This document shows positions 1-7,926 of a DNA stretch of 64,000 bases, piece after piece. Where the stretch lies: positions 372,001 through 436,000 of the forward strand of contig NZ_CP016279.1 of the NCBI RefSeq assembly GCF_001542625.1. The letters are read 5' to 3'. The notes under the pieces are model-generated. The model was given only the letters and a program-made list of their open reading frames with translations, was not told where the DNA came from and made no database searches. The position numbers and the translations under genes were made by a program. Origin of the DNA: Streptomyces griseochromogenes. GTDB taxonomy: Bacteria > Actinomycetota > Actinomycetes > Streptomycetales > Streptomycetaceae. Position 1 is the first letter of the stretch. Every line of letters begins with the position of its first letter.

Positions 1-694
1 GACCCGGGTGGCGCAGCTCCAGGGCGACCTGCCGGTCGTCCTGTATGGGGATGAAGGCGACGGACTCGTCACAGATGATGAGACGTTCGACCAGTTCGTC
101 GATGGTCCGGTACTCCGCCTTGCCGTTGGCGAACTGGTCCACGTAGGCGAGCCGTTCGGGGCTGTATCTGGCGGTGTGCTGGTACAGGGTCCGGATGCGG
201 ACGCCTCGCTCGATCAACGGCTTGTCGCGTTCGAGGGCTTCGACGAGTCTGCGTTCGGGATGGCGGTGGCTGGGCTGGACCGTGAGGACCTCGTTCTGGC
301 ACTGGGCCGTGGCCAGGTCGAGTGCCGTGTTGATCCGGTCGAGCCCCTCCAGCACGGTGACCGAGTGGGTGGACGCCGTAGCCTGGGCGCTGAGGTCCAG
401 GAACGGCTCGAACACCTCGGCAAGTTTGGTTGACACCGTCCTGCGTTCGGTGATTTCACGCTCAAGGGGGTTGAGCCGCTGGGCGAGGGCCACCGACGCG
501 GGGACCGGGCGCAGCCAGTTCGCATCGTCAGGATCCGGATGGAGAAGCGCGAACTCCATCAGACAGGGAGCAACTTCCACATCCGCGCGGGCGATGCGTC
601 CCGTACGCAGTGCGTTCGCGTAGAGACGGCTGCCTGCCTCGCACAGATCCGTCAAGGCATGGGGATGTGTCTCTTTAGTGCGATTCGTTACCAA
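1..694 (-). CDS. LuxR/TrmB-type transcriptional regulator, C-terminus outside window
   Basis: The frame stays open from a TTG start at 694 (GGTGGAG six bases upstream) to the window edge, giving 231 residues of a longer protein. The visible part resembles the sensor region of Streptomyces regulators that join a TrmB/phospholipase-D-like region to a C-terminal LuxR helix-turn-helix: an N-terminal helical part, a linker around residues 90-105 with ITERRTVSTKLAEVF, then VLEGLDRINTALD, YQHTARYSPERLAYVDQF and VERLIICDESVAFIPI. The DNA-binding domain would lie beyond base 1, so the class is inferred from family resemblance. It is divergent from the DTAWS peptide gene, 113 bp away, and is the likely regulator of that pair. 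Confidence 0.7.
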   Translation of the reverse strand, partial: MVTNRTKETHPHALTDLCEAGSRLYANALRTGRIARADVEVAPCLMEFALLHPDPDDANWLRPVPASVALAQRLNPLEREITERRTVSTKLAEVFEPFLDLSAQATASTHSVTVLEGLDRINTALDLATAQCQNEVLTVQPSHRHPERRLVEALERDKPLIERGVRIRTLYQHTARYSPERLAYVDQFANGKAEYRTIDELVERLIICDESVAFIPIQDDRQVALELRHPG

Positions 695-715
695 ATCTCC
701 ACCCCCCAGGGTCCT

Positions 716-732
716 GAACATGCAGGAACATG
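716..732. promoter_or_regulatory. GAACATG direct repeat in divergent promoter region
   Basis: GAACATG occurs at 716-722 and again at 726-732, a period of 10 bp that puts both copies on the same helix face. It lies between the divergent regulator (start 694) and peptide gene (start 808), so it is a plausible operator. This is inference from position only. Confidence 0.35.
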
Positions 733-807
733 ATGCACTGATTGTGTGGCCATGACGTGCCCGAATGAGCCATCGTCTTGTTCGACGGGGGAAGAGGGGA
801 CTTTCAA

Positions 808-1017
808 GTGAGGACGAAGCCGACTATGCGAAAGAGAATGCTTCGCTCGATACTTGTCGCCGCCTTCTCCGCCGTTGTGGCCTTCGGATCGCTGAGTGGC
901 CTCTCTGGCGCGAAGGGTGACGCTCGAGCGGACACCGCTTGGTCTGTCATGGCCGGCACGCGCCAGGTGGGCGCGAGCGCCGCTGCCGCCTTCCCGACCG
1001 ACACCGCGTGGAGTTGA
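808..1017 (+). CDS. Small secreted peptide with two DTAWS motifs
   Basis: A 69-residue protein from a GTG start with GGGGA about seven bases upstream; an ATG at 826 is the alternative. Residues 7-38 look like a Sec signal: basic RKRMLR, a hydrophobic stretch around residues 14-34, then small residues. The mature part is only about 30 residues and begins and ends with the same pentapeptide, DTAWS at 42-46 and at 65-69, the second being the exact C-terminus. I do not recognise a named family. A secreted peptide signal or a modified-peptide precursor is possible. It is followed one base later by the Rieske-like gene and is divergent from a large regulator. Confidence 0.65.
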   Translation: MRTKPTMRKRMLRSILVAAFSAVVAFGSLSGLSGAKGDARADTAWSVMAGTRQVGASAAAAFPTDTAWS

Positions 1018-1018
1018 T

Positions 1019-1354
1019 GTGACGACTCCACCCGACGACCGCTCCTTCCGACGCGAGATGGCCACCGCCTACCGCTCGGGCTGGCACTTCATCGACCTGG
1101 TCACCGCCATCCCCCACAGCGGCGACTCGTTGATGGTGACGGTGTTCGGCGAGCCGGTCGTCGTCACCCGGGACGACGAAGAGGACGTGCGCGCGTACCG
1201 GTGCCTGCGCAAGCCTCGCGGTGCGCCACAGCCGGTGCGATGTGCCATCCGCTACGGCATGATCTTTGTGAACCTGGACCAACGCGACCATCGGTTGGCA
1301 GAACCGGACGATTCAGACCTTAGGGCTGTCTCTGCCACCCCCCGCAGTGCCTGA
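1019..1354 (+). CDS. Small Rieske-like protein with missing cluster ligands
   Basis: A 111-residue protein. Its GTG start lies one base after the peptide gene's TGA, implying translational coupling. The order of motifs copies the N-terminal Rieske region of ring-hydroxylating oxygenase alpha subunits: SGWHFI, VTVFGEPVVVTRDDEEDVRAY, CLRKPRGA where the family has C-x-H-R-G-A, then VRCAIRYGMIFVNLD, which recalls the second ligand pair fused to the GFIFVNLDP strand. The Cys/His pairs of a [2Fe-2S] site are not intact: one Cys survives in each half but the histidines are absent, and the spacing is short. It is therefore either a degenerate remnant or a Rieske fold used without iron-sulphur. No catalytic domain follows. 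Confidence 0.5.
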   Translation: MTTPPDDRSFRREMATAYRSGWHFIDLVTAIPHSGDSLMVTVFGEPVVVTRDDEEDVRAYRCLRKPRGAPQPVRCAIRYGMIFVNLDQRDHRLAEPDDSDLRAVSATPRSA

Positions 1355-1397
1355 CGCGATTCCCCCGTCGTAAAAGATCGCTCAGGTGCTTCCCCCC

Positions 1398-1438
1398 GCA
1401 GCGGCGTCACCGTGACCTGAACACGGTGACGCCGCTGC
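1398..1438 (+). terminator. Strong hairpin terminator after the Rieske-like gene
   Basis: A perfect 17-bp inverted repeat (1398-1414 with 1422-1438) around a 7-base loop, 44 bp after the stop at 1354. There is no long T-run, which is usual for actinobacterial terminators. Confidence 0.8.
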
Positions 1439-1462
1439 AGTTTGTGGCGACATTTCGATGTA

Positions 1463-1476
1463 TGGGAGCGCTTTCA
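1463..1476. promoter_or_regulatory. LacI-family (CebR-like) operator-like sequence
   Basis: TGGGAGCGCTTTCA matches 12 of 14 positions of the CebR box TGGGAGCGCTCCCA known from Streptomyces cellulose-sugar regulons. It lies between two gene 3' ends with no promoter-proximal gene nearby, so its function is doubtful. Confidence 0.3.
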
Positions 1477-1477
1477 C

Positions 1478-1538
1478 GGTGGCTGAAACCAACCGGTTGA
1501 CCTCTTCTTGAGGGTGGCTGAAACCAACCGGTTGACCT
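1478..1538. repeat. Two 26-bp direct repeats each with a 10-bp palindrome
   Basis: The same 26 bases occur at 1478-1503 and 1513-1538, a period of 35 bp. Each copy contains the perfect palindrome CAACCGGTTG. The layout resembles paired regulator operators but lies between convergent genes; it may be left over from a lost gene. Confidence 0.6.
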
Positions 1539-1545
1539 GCTCGTC

Positions 1546-2004
1546 TCAGCCGCGCCCCAGAGCGCGCTCCACCTCGATCTCGATCACCACCCGTGAGGGG
1601 TTCTCGCCGGGCACGCGTCCGTACCGCTCGGCATAGCGCCGCTCCGCCTCCGCGACCCTTCCCCGCTCTCGGCTCCGCTCGTGCGGGGGGACGCCCATCG
1701 CCTCGCCCCGCACCCGCGCCCGGCCCTCCAGCGTGGCCCAGCGCCGGCCGTCCACCTGGCACACCGCGACCCGTGCGCCCTCGGGTCCGGCCGCGAGGAC
1801 GTGGGACACCTTCGCGCTGGTCCTGTTGGTGATCACCCTCGCCAGTCGCGCCTCGGGGTCGTACGTCACCCCGACCGGCACCACGTGCGGGCTGCCGTCG
1901 GGGCGCAGGGTGGTCAGCGTGCACAGGTGCCGCTCCCGCCAGAAGGCGAGGTACGGCTCGTCCGGGGCGACCGGGTCCACGGAGTACGAGGTCATGGCAG
2001 TCAT
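1546..2004 (-). CDS. PPOX-class flavin/F420-dependent oxidoreductase
   Basis: About 152 residues from ATG 2004, with ATG 1995 as alternative. It is a single split-barrel domain of the pyridoxamine-5'-phosphate-oxidase-like superfamily. The N-terminal LAFWRERHLCTLTTLRP and DGSPHVVPVGVTYDPE strands and the RVITNRTSAKVSHVLA cofactor-binding region are typical of the small actinobacterial F420-dependent group. Substrate is unknown, and FMN rather than F420 cannot be excluded. It is divergent from clpB across a 141-bp gap. Confidence 0.75.
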   Translation of the reverse strand: MTAMTSYSVDPVAPDEPYLAFWRERHLCTLTTLRPDGSPHVVPVGVTYDPEARLARVITNRTSAKVSHVLAAGPEGARVAVCQVDGRRWATLEGRARVRGEAMGVPPHERSRERGRVAEAERRYAERYGRVPGENPSRVVIEIEVERALGRG

Positions 2005-2041
2005 GGGCCGCAACCTAGCCCCAGAATCCTCCGGAGCCAGC

Positions 2042-2062
2042 CTTGAGTGGAATAGACTCAAC
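2042..2062. promoter_or_regulatory. HAIR element (HspR operator) upstream of clpB
   Basis: CTTGAGT-N7-ACTCAAC matches the HspR-associated inverted repeat CTTGAGT-N7-ACTCAAG except for its last base. It lies 83 bp before the clpB start. In Streptomyces, HspR with DnaK as co-repressor controls the dnaK operon, clpB and lon through this element. Confidence 0.9.
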
Positions 2063-2145
2063 TTTGTGTACGCTGGTTAAGTCAGCAATGGGAGACATGG
2101 GAGAGACACGGCCGACGGGCCGACGTCGAGGAGGAGAGCGCGAAC

Positions 2146-4743
2146 GTGGACGCCGAGCTGACCAACAGGAGCCGGGAAGCGATCAATGCGGCCAGTAGCC
2201 GTGCCGTGACCGGGGGGCATCCCGACCTCACCCCCGCCCACCTGCTGCTCGCGCTGCTCGCGGGGCAGGAGAACGAGAACATCACCGATCTGCTGGCGGC
2301 CGTGGAGGCCGACCAGGCCGCCGTACGATCGGGCGCCGAGCGGGTGCTGGCCGGGCTGCCCAGCGTGACCGGCTCCACCGTGGCGCCCCCGCAGCCCAAC
2401 CGCGAGCTGCTCGCCGTGCTCGCCGACGCGAACGAACGGGCGAAGGCCCTCGGTGACGAGTACCTGTCCACCGAACACCTGCTGACCGGCATCGCCGCGA
2501 AGGGCGGCGCGGCCGGTGAGGTGCTCCGCAAGCAGGGCGCCGACGCGAAGAAGCTCCAGGAGGCCTTCCGGAAGGCCAGGGGAGGGCGCCGTGTGACCAC
2601 CGCCGACCCCGAGGGCCAGTACAAGGCCCTGGAGAAGTTCGGTACCGACTTCACCGCCGCCGCCCGCGAGGGCCGCCTGGACCCCGTGATCGGGCGGGAC
2701 CAGGAGATCCGGCGGGTCGTCCAGGTCCTCTCCCGCCGTACGAAGAACAACCCGGTCCTCATCGGTGAGCCCGGCGTCGGCAAGACCGCCGTCGTCGAAG
2801 GGCTCGCCCAGCGGATCGTGAAGGGCGACGTGCCCGAGTCCCTGAAGGACAAGCGGCTCGTCTCGCTCGACCTCGGCGCGATGGTGGCCGGCGCCAAGTA
2901 CCGCGGCGAGTTCGAGGAGCGGCTGAAGTCCGTGCTCGCCGAGATCAAGGACTCCGACGGGCAGATCATCACCTTCATCGACGAGCTGCACACCGTCGTG
3001 GGCGCGGGCGCCGGCGGGGACTCCGCCATGGACGCCGGCAACATGCTCAAGCCGATGCTGGCCCGCGGCGAGCTGCGCATGGTCGGCGCGACCACCCTGG
3101 ACGAGTACCGGGAGCGGATCGAGAAGGACCCCGCCCTGGAGCGCCGCTTCCAGCAGGTGCTGGTCGCCGAGCCGACCGTCGAGGACACCATCGCCATCCT
3201 GCGCGGACTCAAGGGCCGCTACGAGGCCCACCACAAGGTGCAGATCGCGGACAGCGCGCTGGTCGCGGCCGCGACCCTCTCCGACCGCTACATCACCTCC
3301 CGCTTCCTGCCCGACAAGGCCATCGACCTGGTCGACGAGGCGGCCTCCCGCCTCCGCATGGAGATCGACTCCTCGCCCGTCGAGATCGACGAACTCCAGC
3401 GCTCCGTCGACCGGTTGAAGATGGAGGAGCTGGCGATCGCCAAGGAGACCGACCCGGCCTCCGTCGAACGCCTGGACAAGCTGCGCCGCGACCTCGCCGA
3501 CAAGGAGGAGGAGCTGCGGGGCCTGACCGCCCGCTGGGAGAAGGAGAAGCAGTCCCTCAACCGGGTCGGCGAGCTGAAGGAGAAGCTGGACGAGCTGCGC
3601 GGTACGGCCGAACGCGCCCAGCGCGACGGCGACTTCGACACCGCGGCCAAGCTGCTCTACGGCGAGATCCCGCAGCTGGAGAAGGAGCTGGAGGCCGCCT
3701 CCGAGGCCGAGGAGGAGGTCGCCAAGGACACCATGGTCAAGGACGAGGTGGGCTCCGACGACATCGCCGACGTCGTCGCCGCCTGGACCGGCATCCCCGC
3801 CGGGCGCCTCCTGGAGGGCGAGACGCAGAAGCTGCTGCGCATGGAGGATGAGCTCGGCAAGCGGCTCATCGGGCAGGGCGAGGCCGTACGGGCGGTGAGC
3901 GATGCCGTACGGCGGTCGCGTGCCGGGATCGCCGACCCCGACCGGCCCACCGGCTCCTTCCTCTTCCTCGGCCCGACGGGCGTCGGCAAGACCGAACTCG
4001 CCAAGGCGCTCGCCGACTTCCTCTTCGACGACGAGCGGGCCATGGTCCGCATCGACATGTCGGAGTACAGCGAGAAGCACAGCGTGGCCCGGCTGGTCGG
4101 CGCGCCTCCCGGCTACGTCGGCTACGAGGAGGGCGGACAGCTCACCGAGGCGGTGCGGCGGCGCCCGTACAGCGTGGTGCTGCTGGACGAGGTGGAGAAG
4201 GCCCACCCCGAGGTCTTCGACATCCTGCTCCAGGTGCTGGACGACGGACGCCTGACGGACGGCCAGGGACGCACGGTCGACTTCCGCAACACCATCCTGG
4301 TGCTCACCTCCAACCTGGGCAGCCAGTACCTGGTGGAGCCGCTGACCAGCGAGCACGAGAAGAAGGAGCAGGTCCTGGAGGTGGTCCGGGCCTCCTTCAA
4401 GCCCGAGTTCCTCAACCGGCTCGACGACCTGGTGGTCTTCTCGGCGCTGGCCAAGGACGAGCTGGCCCGGATCGCCCAGCTCCAGATCGACCGGCTCGCC
4501 AGGCGGCTGGCCGAACGCCGGCTCACCCTGGAGATCACGCCCGAGGCGCTGACCTGGCTCGCCGACGAGGGCAACGACCCGGCCTACGGCGCCCGCCCGC
4601 TGCGCCGCCTGGTGCAGACCGCCATCGGCGACCGCCTCGCCAAGGAGATCCTCTCCGGCGAGATCAAGGACGGCGACACGGTCCGGGTGGACCGCTTCGG
4701 CGAGGGCCTGATCGTGGGCCCGGCGACCGGGAAGACACTGTGA
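2146..4743 (+). CDS. clpB: ATP-dependent chaperone ClpB
   Basis: A cytoplasmic AAA+ disaggregase of 865 residues, the usual length, that threads aggregated proteins through its hexamer pore with DnaK/DnaJ/GrpE. The N-terminal Clp repeat domain covers about residues 1-150. NBD1 has Walker A GEPGVGKT at 207-214 and Walker B FIDELH with D279/E280. The M-domain coiled coil, rich in E/K/L, runs about 400-530. NBD2 has Walker A GPTGVGKT at 609-616, Walker B LLDEVEKA with D681/E682, and TSNLGS. The GTG start has GAGGAGGAG upstream. The HAIR element at 2042-2062 indicates heat induction by release of HspR. No residues are missing. Confidence 0.98.
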   Translation: MDAELTNRSREAINAASSRAVTGGHPDLTPAHLLLALLAGQENENITDLLAAVEADQAAVRSGAERVLAGLPSVTGSTVAPPQPNRELLAVLADANERAKALGDEYLSTEHLLTGIAAKGGAAGEVLRKQGADAKKLQEAFRKARGGRRVTTADPEGQYKALEKFGTDFTAAAREGRLDPVIGRDQEIRRVVQVLSRRTKNNPVLIGEPGVGKTAVVEGLAQRIVKGDVPESLKDKRLVSLDLGAMVAGAKYRGEFEERLKSVLAEIKDSDGQIITFIDELHTVVGAGAGGDSAMDAGNMLKPMLARGELRMVGATTLDEYRERIEKDPALERRFQQVLVAEPTVEDTIAILRGLKGRYEAHHKVQIADSALVAAATLSDRYITSRFLPDKAIDLVDEAASRLRMEIDSSPVEIDELQRSVDRLKMEELAIAKETDPASVERLDKLRRDLADKEEELRGLTARWEKEKQSLNRVGELKEKLDELRGTAERAQRDGDFDTAAKLLYGEIPQLEKELEAASEAEEEVAKDTMVKDEVGSDDIADVVAAWTGIPAGRLLEGETQKLLRMEDELGKRLIGQGEAVRAVSDAVRRSRAGIADPDRPTGSFLFLGPTGVGKTELAKALADFLFDDERAMVRIDMSEYSEKHSVARLVGAPPGYVGYEEGGQLTEAVRRRPYSVVLLDEVEKAHPEVFDILLQVLDDGRLTDGQGRTVDFRNTILVLTSNLGSQYLVEPLTSEHEKKEQVLEVVRASFKPEFLNRLDDLVVFSALAKDELARIAQLQIDRLARRLAERRLTLEITPEALTWLADEGNDPAYGARPLRRLVQTAIGDRLAKEILSGEIKDGDTVRVDRFGEGLIVGPATGKTL

Positions 4744-4746
4744 CGC

Positions 4747-5217
4747 TCACACGGTGAACGCCATGAACCGTACGAGGGCCCGGTCGGGGCCCTCGTACGT
4801 CACATCCACGAGCACCGCGTCCGCCTCGGCCCCGGCCGGGGGTGCGTGCTCGCCCTCGCCGTTCAGCCGCAGACAGAGATCCACTCCGTCGTCGCAGTAC
4901 TCCGTGTCGGTCTCGGGCGCGTGCGGATAGGCGGCCCGCAGCCAGTCGCGCACGCCCTCCCGCGGCATCCGGAACGAGGCGTCGTAGGAGGTGTCCAGCC
5001 AGGTCTCCACGGTGCAGTGCGCGGCATGCGCCTCCTTCGGCAGCTTCGCCCCACCGAAGGCGAGCGCCTCGGCGCAGGGCGCCTTCTGCGGGCTGCCCAT
5101 CTCGGAGAACGAGATCGCGAACGTCACCACCTCCACGCCCAGCCACACCAGGACCAGGGCCGGAACCGCCACGATCACCGCGACGAGAACCCGTCTTTTC
5201 CGCCCCCACCCCGCCAT
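4747..5217 (-). CDS. Single-pass membrane/secreted hypothetical protein
   Basis: About 156 residues from ATG 5217, chosen because a G-run (GGGGGG) precedes it; an upstream open extension to 5304 is less likely. After basic GWGRKRR comes one transmembrane or uncleaved signal segment (about residues 8-30), then an outward domain with four cysteines (PCAEAL, HCTVETW, YCDDG, LCLRL) that could form disulphides. I recognise no family. It converges on clpB with three bases between the stops. Confidence 0.6.
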   Translation of the reverse strand: MAGWGRKRRVLVAVIVAVPALVLVWLGVEVVTFAISFSEMGSPQKAPCAEALAFGGAKLPKEAHAAHCTVETWLDTSYDASFRMPREGVRDWLRAAYPHAPETDTEYCDDGVDLCLRLNGEGEHAPPAGAEADAVLVDVTYEGPDRALVRFMAFTV

Positions 5218-5357
5218 ACCGACCCCCCTGCGCGCCCCGGCCCTCCACCCGACCAGACGGATCCTGTCAGCCGACGGCTGACAGGTCCCGGCGGGGCTTG
5301 CCACCCCCCTCCCCGCATGGGGGAGGATGACGGAATCCGCATGAAGGGAAAATCACG

Positions 5358-5888
5358 GTGAGCATCGACCCGTCCTCGATTCCGAACTTCGGGGGCCAGC
5401 CCGAACCCGATCCCCAGGGACCGGCCGGCCCCGTCGTCCCGGATCAGGACCTCGTGAAGCAGCTCCTCGACCAGATGGAGCTGAAGTACGTCGTCGACGA
5501 GGAGGGTGACCTCGCGGCGCCGTGGGAGCAGTTCCGCACGTACTTCATGTTCCGCGGGGAGGCCGAACAGTCGGTCTTCTCGGTGCGGACCTTCTACGAC
5601 CGCCCCCACAAGATCGACGAGAAGCCGCAGCTGCTGGAGTCCATCGACGACTGGAACCGCCGCACCCTGTGGCCCAAGGTCTACACCCACACCCATGACG
5701 ACGGCACCGTCCGCCTCATCGGCGAAGCCCAGATGCTGATCGGCACCGGTGTCGACATCAACCACTTCGTCTCCTCCACGGTCAGCTGGGTGCGGGCCGC
5801 GATCGAGTTCGACCGGTGGCTGGTGGAGCAGCTGGGCCTGGAGGAGGACGTCAACGACGCGGAGGAGCCGGGCGGCGACGAGGAGTGA
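5358..5888 (+). CDS. YbjN-domain protein
   Basis: A soluble acidic protein of 176 residues from GTG. After a Pro-rich N-terminus (1-35) comes a YbjN-like domain: LLDQMELKYVVDEEGDLAAP, a FRTYFMF strand, SVFSVRTFYDRP, DDWNRRTLWPKV and a long helix SSTVSWVRAAIEFDRWLVEQL. YbjN proteins are linked to stress and tolerance phenotypes in enterobacteria and resemble type III secretion chaperones in fold; no enzyme activity is known. It ends in an acidic tail. Confidence 0.75.
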   Translation: MSIDPSSIPNFGGQPEPDPQGPAGPVVPDQDLVKQLLDQMELKYVVDEEGDLAAPWEQFRTYFMFRGEAEQSVFSVRTFYDRPHKIDEKPQLLESIDDWNRRTLWPKVYTHTHDDGTVRLIGEAQMLIGTGVDINHFVSSTVSWVRAAIEFDRWLVEQLGLEEDVNDAEEPGGDEE

Positions 5889-5947
5889 TCCCGGCCCCCT
5901 GCCACAGCTGAGGTCCGGGGGCCGCCGCCCCCGGATCGCAGCCGGAC

Positions 5948-7132
5948 TCACATGCTCCGCAGCCGCTGTGCCGCCTCCCGCAGCACCTCCTCGCGCTTGC
6001 AGAAGGCGAACCGCACGAACGGCGCTCCGGCCTCCCGGTCGTCGTAGAAGACCGCGTTGGGGACGGCCACCACGCCCGCCCGCTCCGGCAGGGCGCGGCA
6101 GAAGGCGAAGCCGTCCTTCTCGCCGAGGGGGCGGATGTCGGTCGTGATGAAGTAGGTGCCCGCCGTCCGGAAGACCTCGAAGCCCGCCTCGGTGAGCCCC
6201 TGGGCGAGGATGTCCCGGCGCACGCGCATGTCCCGGCGGAACCCGTCGAAGTAGGCGTCGGGCAGCGCGAGAGCCTCGGCCACCGCGTACTGGAAGGGCC
6301 CCGCGGAGACGAAGGTGAGGAACTGCTTCACCGCGCGCACGGCGCTCACCAGCTCGGGCGCGGCCGTCACCCAGCCGACCTTCCAGCCGGTGAAGGAGAA
6401 GGTCTTGCCGGCCGAGCCGATCGTGACCGTGCGCTCCCGCATCCCGGGGAACGTGGCCAGCGGCAGGTGCTCGGCGTCGTCGAAGACCAGGTGCTCGTAG
6501 ACCTCGTCCGTCACCACCAGCAGATCCCGCTCCACCGCCAGCTCGGCGATCGCGGCCAGCTCCGCGCGGGTGAGGACCGTGCCCGTGGGGTTGTGCGGGG
6601 TGTTGATCAGCAGCAGCCGGGTGCGGTCGGTGACCGCCGCGCGCAGCTCGTCCAGGTCCAGCCGGAAGCCGCCGTCGTCCGGACGCAGGGTCACCGGCAC
6701 CCGCCTGCCGCCCGCCATCGCGATGCTCGCCGCGTAGGAGTCGTAGTACGGCTCCAGGGCCACGACCTCGTCATCCGGCTCCAGGAGGGCCAGCAGGGAG
6801 GCCGCGATGGCCTCCGTGGCGCCGGCCGTGACCAGCACCTCGGTGTCGGGGTCGTACGACAGCCCGTAGCGGCGCAACTGGTGCGCGGCGATCGCGGTGC
6901 GCAGCTCCGGGATGCCCGGACCCGGCGGGTACTGGTTGCCGCGCCCGTCGCGCAGCGCGCGCACGGCCGCCTCCCGGACTTCCTCGGGGCCGTCGGTGTC
7001 CGGGAAGCCCTGGCCCAGGTTGATCGACCCGGTCGACACGGCGAGGGCGGACATCTCGGCGAAGATCGTCGTCCCGAACTCGGCGAGGCGGCGGTTGAGG
7101 TGCGGGCGCGCGCTGGAGGTCATGCCCGTCAT
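5948..7132 (-). CDS. Class I/II PLP aminotransferase (kynurenine/methionine aminotransferase-like)
   Basis: A cytosolic fold-type I aminotransferase of 394 residues. Visible are the N-terminal INLGQGFPDTDGP, NQYPPGPGIPELR, the substrate loop NTPHNPTGTV, TDEVYEHLVFD, the Schiff-base lysine K243 in SAGKTFSFTGWKVGW, and the C-terminal RFAFCK arginine. The GQGFP and FTGWKVGW pattern fits the kynurenine-oxoglutarate/methionine aminotransferase branch; DapC-like enzymes are close relatives. Genes for kynurenine formation lie 9 kb away, so kynurenine is a reasonable candidate substrate, by inference. Starts at 7132 or 7123 are equally possible. Confidence 0.85.
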   Translation of the reverse strand: MTGMTSSARPHLNRRLAEFGTTIFAEMSALAVSTGSINLGQGFPDTDGPEEVREAAVRALRDGRGNQYPPGPGIPELRTAIAAHQLRRYGLSYDPDTEVLVTAGATEAIAASLLALLEPDDEVVALEPYYDSYAASIAMAGGRRVPVTLRPDDGGFRLDLDELRAAVTDRTRLLLINTPHNPTGTVLTRAELAAIAELAVERDLLVVTDEVYEHLVFDDAEHLPLATFPGMRERTVTIGSAGKTFSFTGWKVGWVTAAPELVSAVRAVKQFLTFVSAGPFQYAVAEALALPDAYFDGFRRDMRVRRDILAQGLTEAGFEVFRTAGTYFITTDIRPLGEKDGFAFCRALPERAGVVAVPNAVFYDDREAGAPFVRFAFCKREEVLREAAQRLRSM

Positions 7133-7271
7133 CCTGCGCCCAAGCTCTGGAGTTCCTCAACTCGGCTTTGAGGCACGGAACGGCCGGGCATCCCCCCGTC
7201 ACCGCACGACAGGCGGCGAGGGACGAGGCGTCCACGGGGCCGCTTCGGGGGAACGGAAGGAGCGTGACGCC

Positions 7272-7604
7272 ATGAGCGACAACATGATCGAACTCATCAT
7301 GCTGGCGGCGGCCGTGGTTGTGCTGACCGTGGTGAGCAAGATCCGTCGCAGGCGGCATGCCGGGCCGTCGCTCGGCAAGCGCCGCGGGGGGAACCGGGCG
7401 TACGGCTCGTCCTCGACCAGCGGGGGCGGCAGCTGGTGGGCCGGCGACGGGGGCGGCGGTTCGTCGTCCGGCGGCCACCACTCCGGTGGCCACCACTCGG
7501 GCGGCCATCACTCCTGCGGGGGCGGCCACTCGTGCGGCGGCCACTCGTCGTGCGGCGGGGGTTCCTCCTGCGGCGGCGGGGGCGGATGCGGTGGAGGCAG
7601 CTGA
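7272..7604 (+). CDS. Small membrane protein with Gly/His/Cys-rich tail
   Basis: 110 residues from ATG 7272, preceded by GGAAGGAG. One hydrophobic helix (about 5-22, ELIMLAAAVVVLTVV) is followed by basic KIRRRRH, so the tail is probably cytoplasmic. The tail holds three near-identical GGHH repeats, then a Cys-Gly-Gly-rich end with at least six cysteines. Such tails could bind metal, but low-complexity Gly/Cys ends are common on actinobacterial membrane proteins, so function stays open. The repeats make the DNA low-complexity. Confidence 0.65.
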   Translation: MSDNMIELIMLAAAVVVLTVVSKIRRRRHAGPSLGKRRGGNRAYGSSSTSGGGSWWAGDGGGGSSSGGHHSGGHHSGGHHSCGGGHSCGGHSSCGGGSSCGGGGGCGGGS

Positions 7605-7926
7605 CACGGGGCAGCTGAGCTTCCCGCTCTCGGGCGCCCGCCGGGCAGCACATCCGGCGGGCGCCCGGCCGTCGCGATCCCGCTCGCGGCGTGCGCCCGG
7701 CGTACGCCATAGTTGAACAGTTGAGCTGTGTAGCCCTCTGAGGGATGGAAAGCCCACGAAGTTGGGTAAAAACGCTGTGGTGGCGCCACTGTCCATGATT
7801 CCCTCTAAAACACCTACGCAGCCCCTCGGACGTCCCGCAGACTCCCCTCCCCGGCCGGGCAGGCTGGGCTGATCGGGCTGACATGGCCGAACTCCCCCCA
7901 TCTTTGCGTGTTAGCGGAGCCGATCC

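Noticed and set aside
2077..4356. 759-codon open frame on the minus strand
   Set aside because: It is antisense to clpB, has no ribosome binding site, and its Leu/Val/Gly/Asp-rich composition is that of a high-GC shadow frame.
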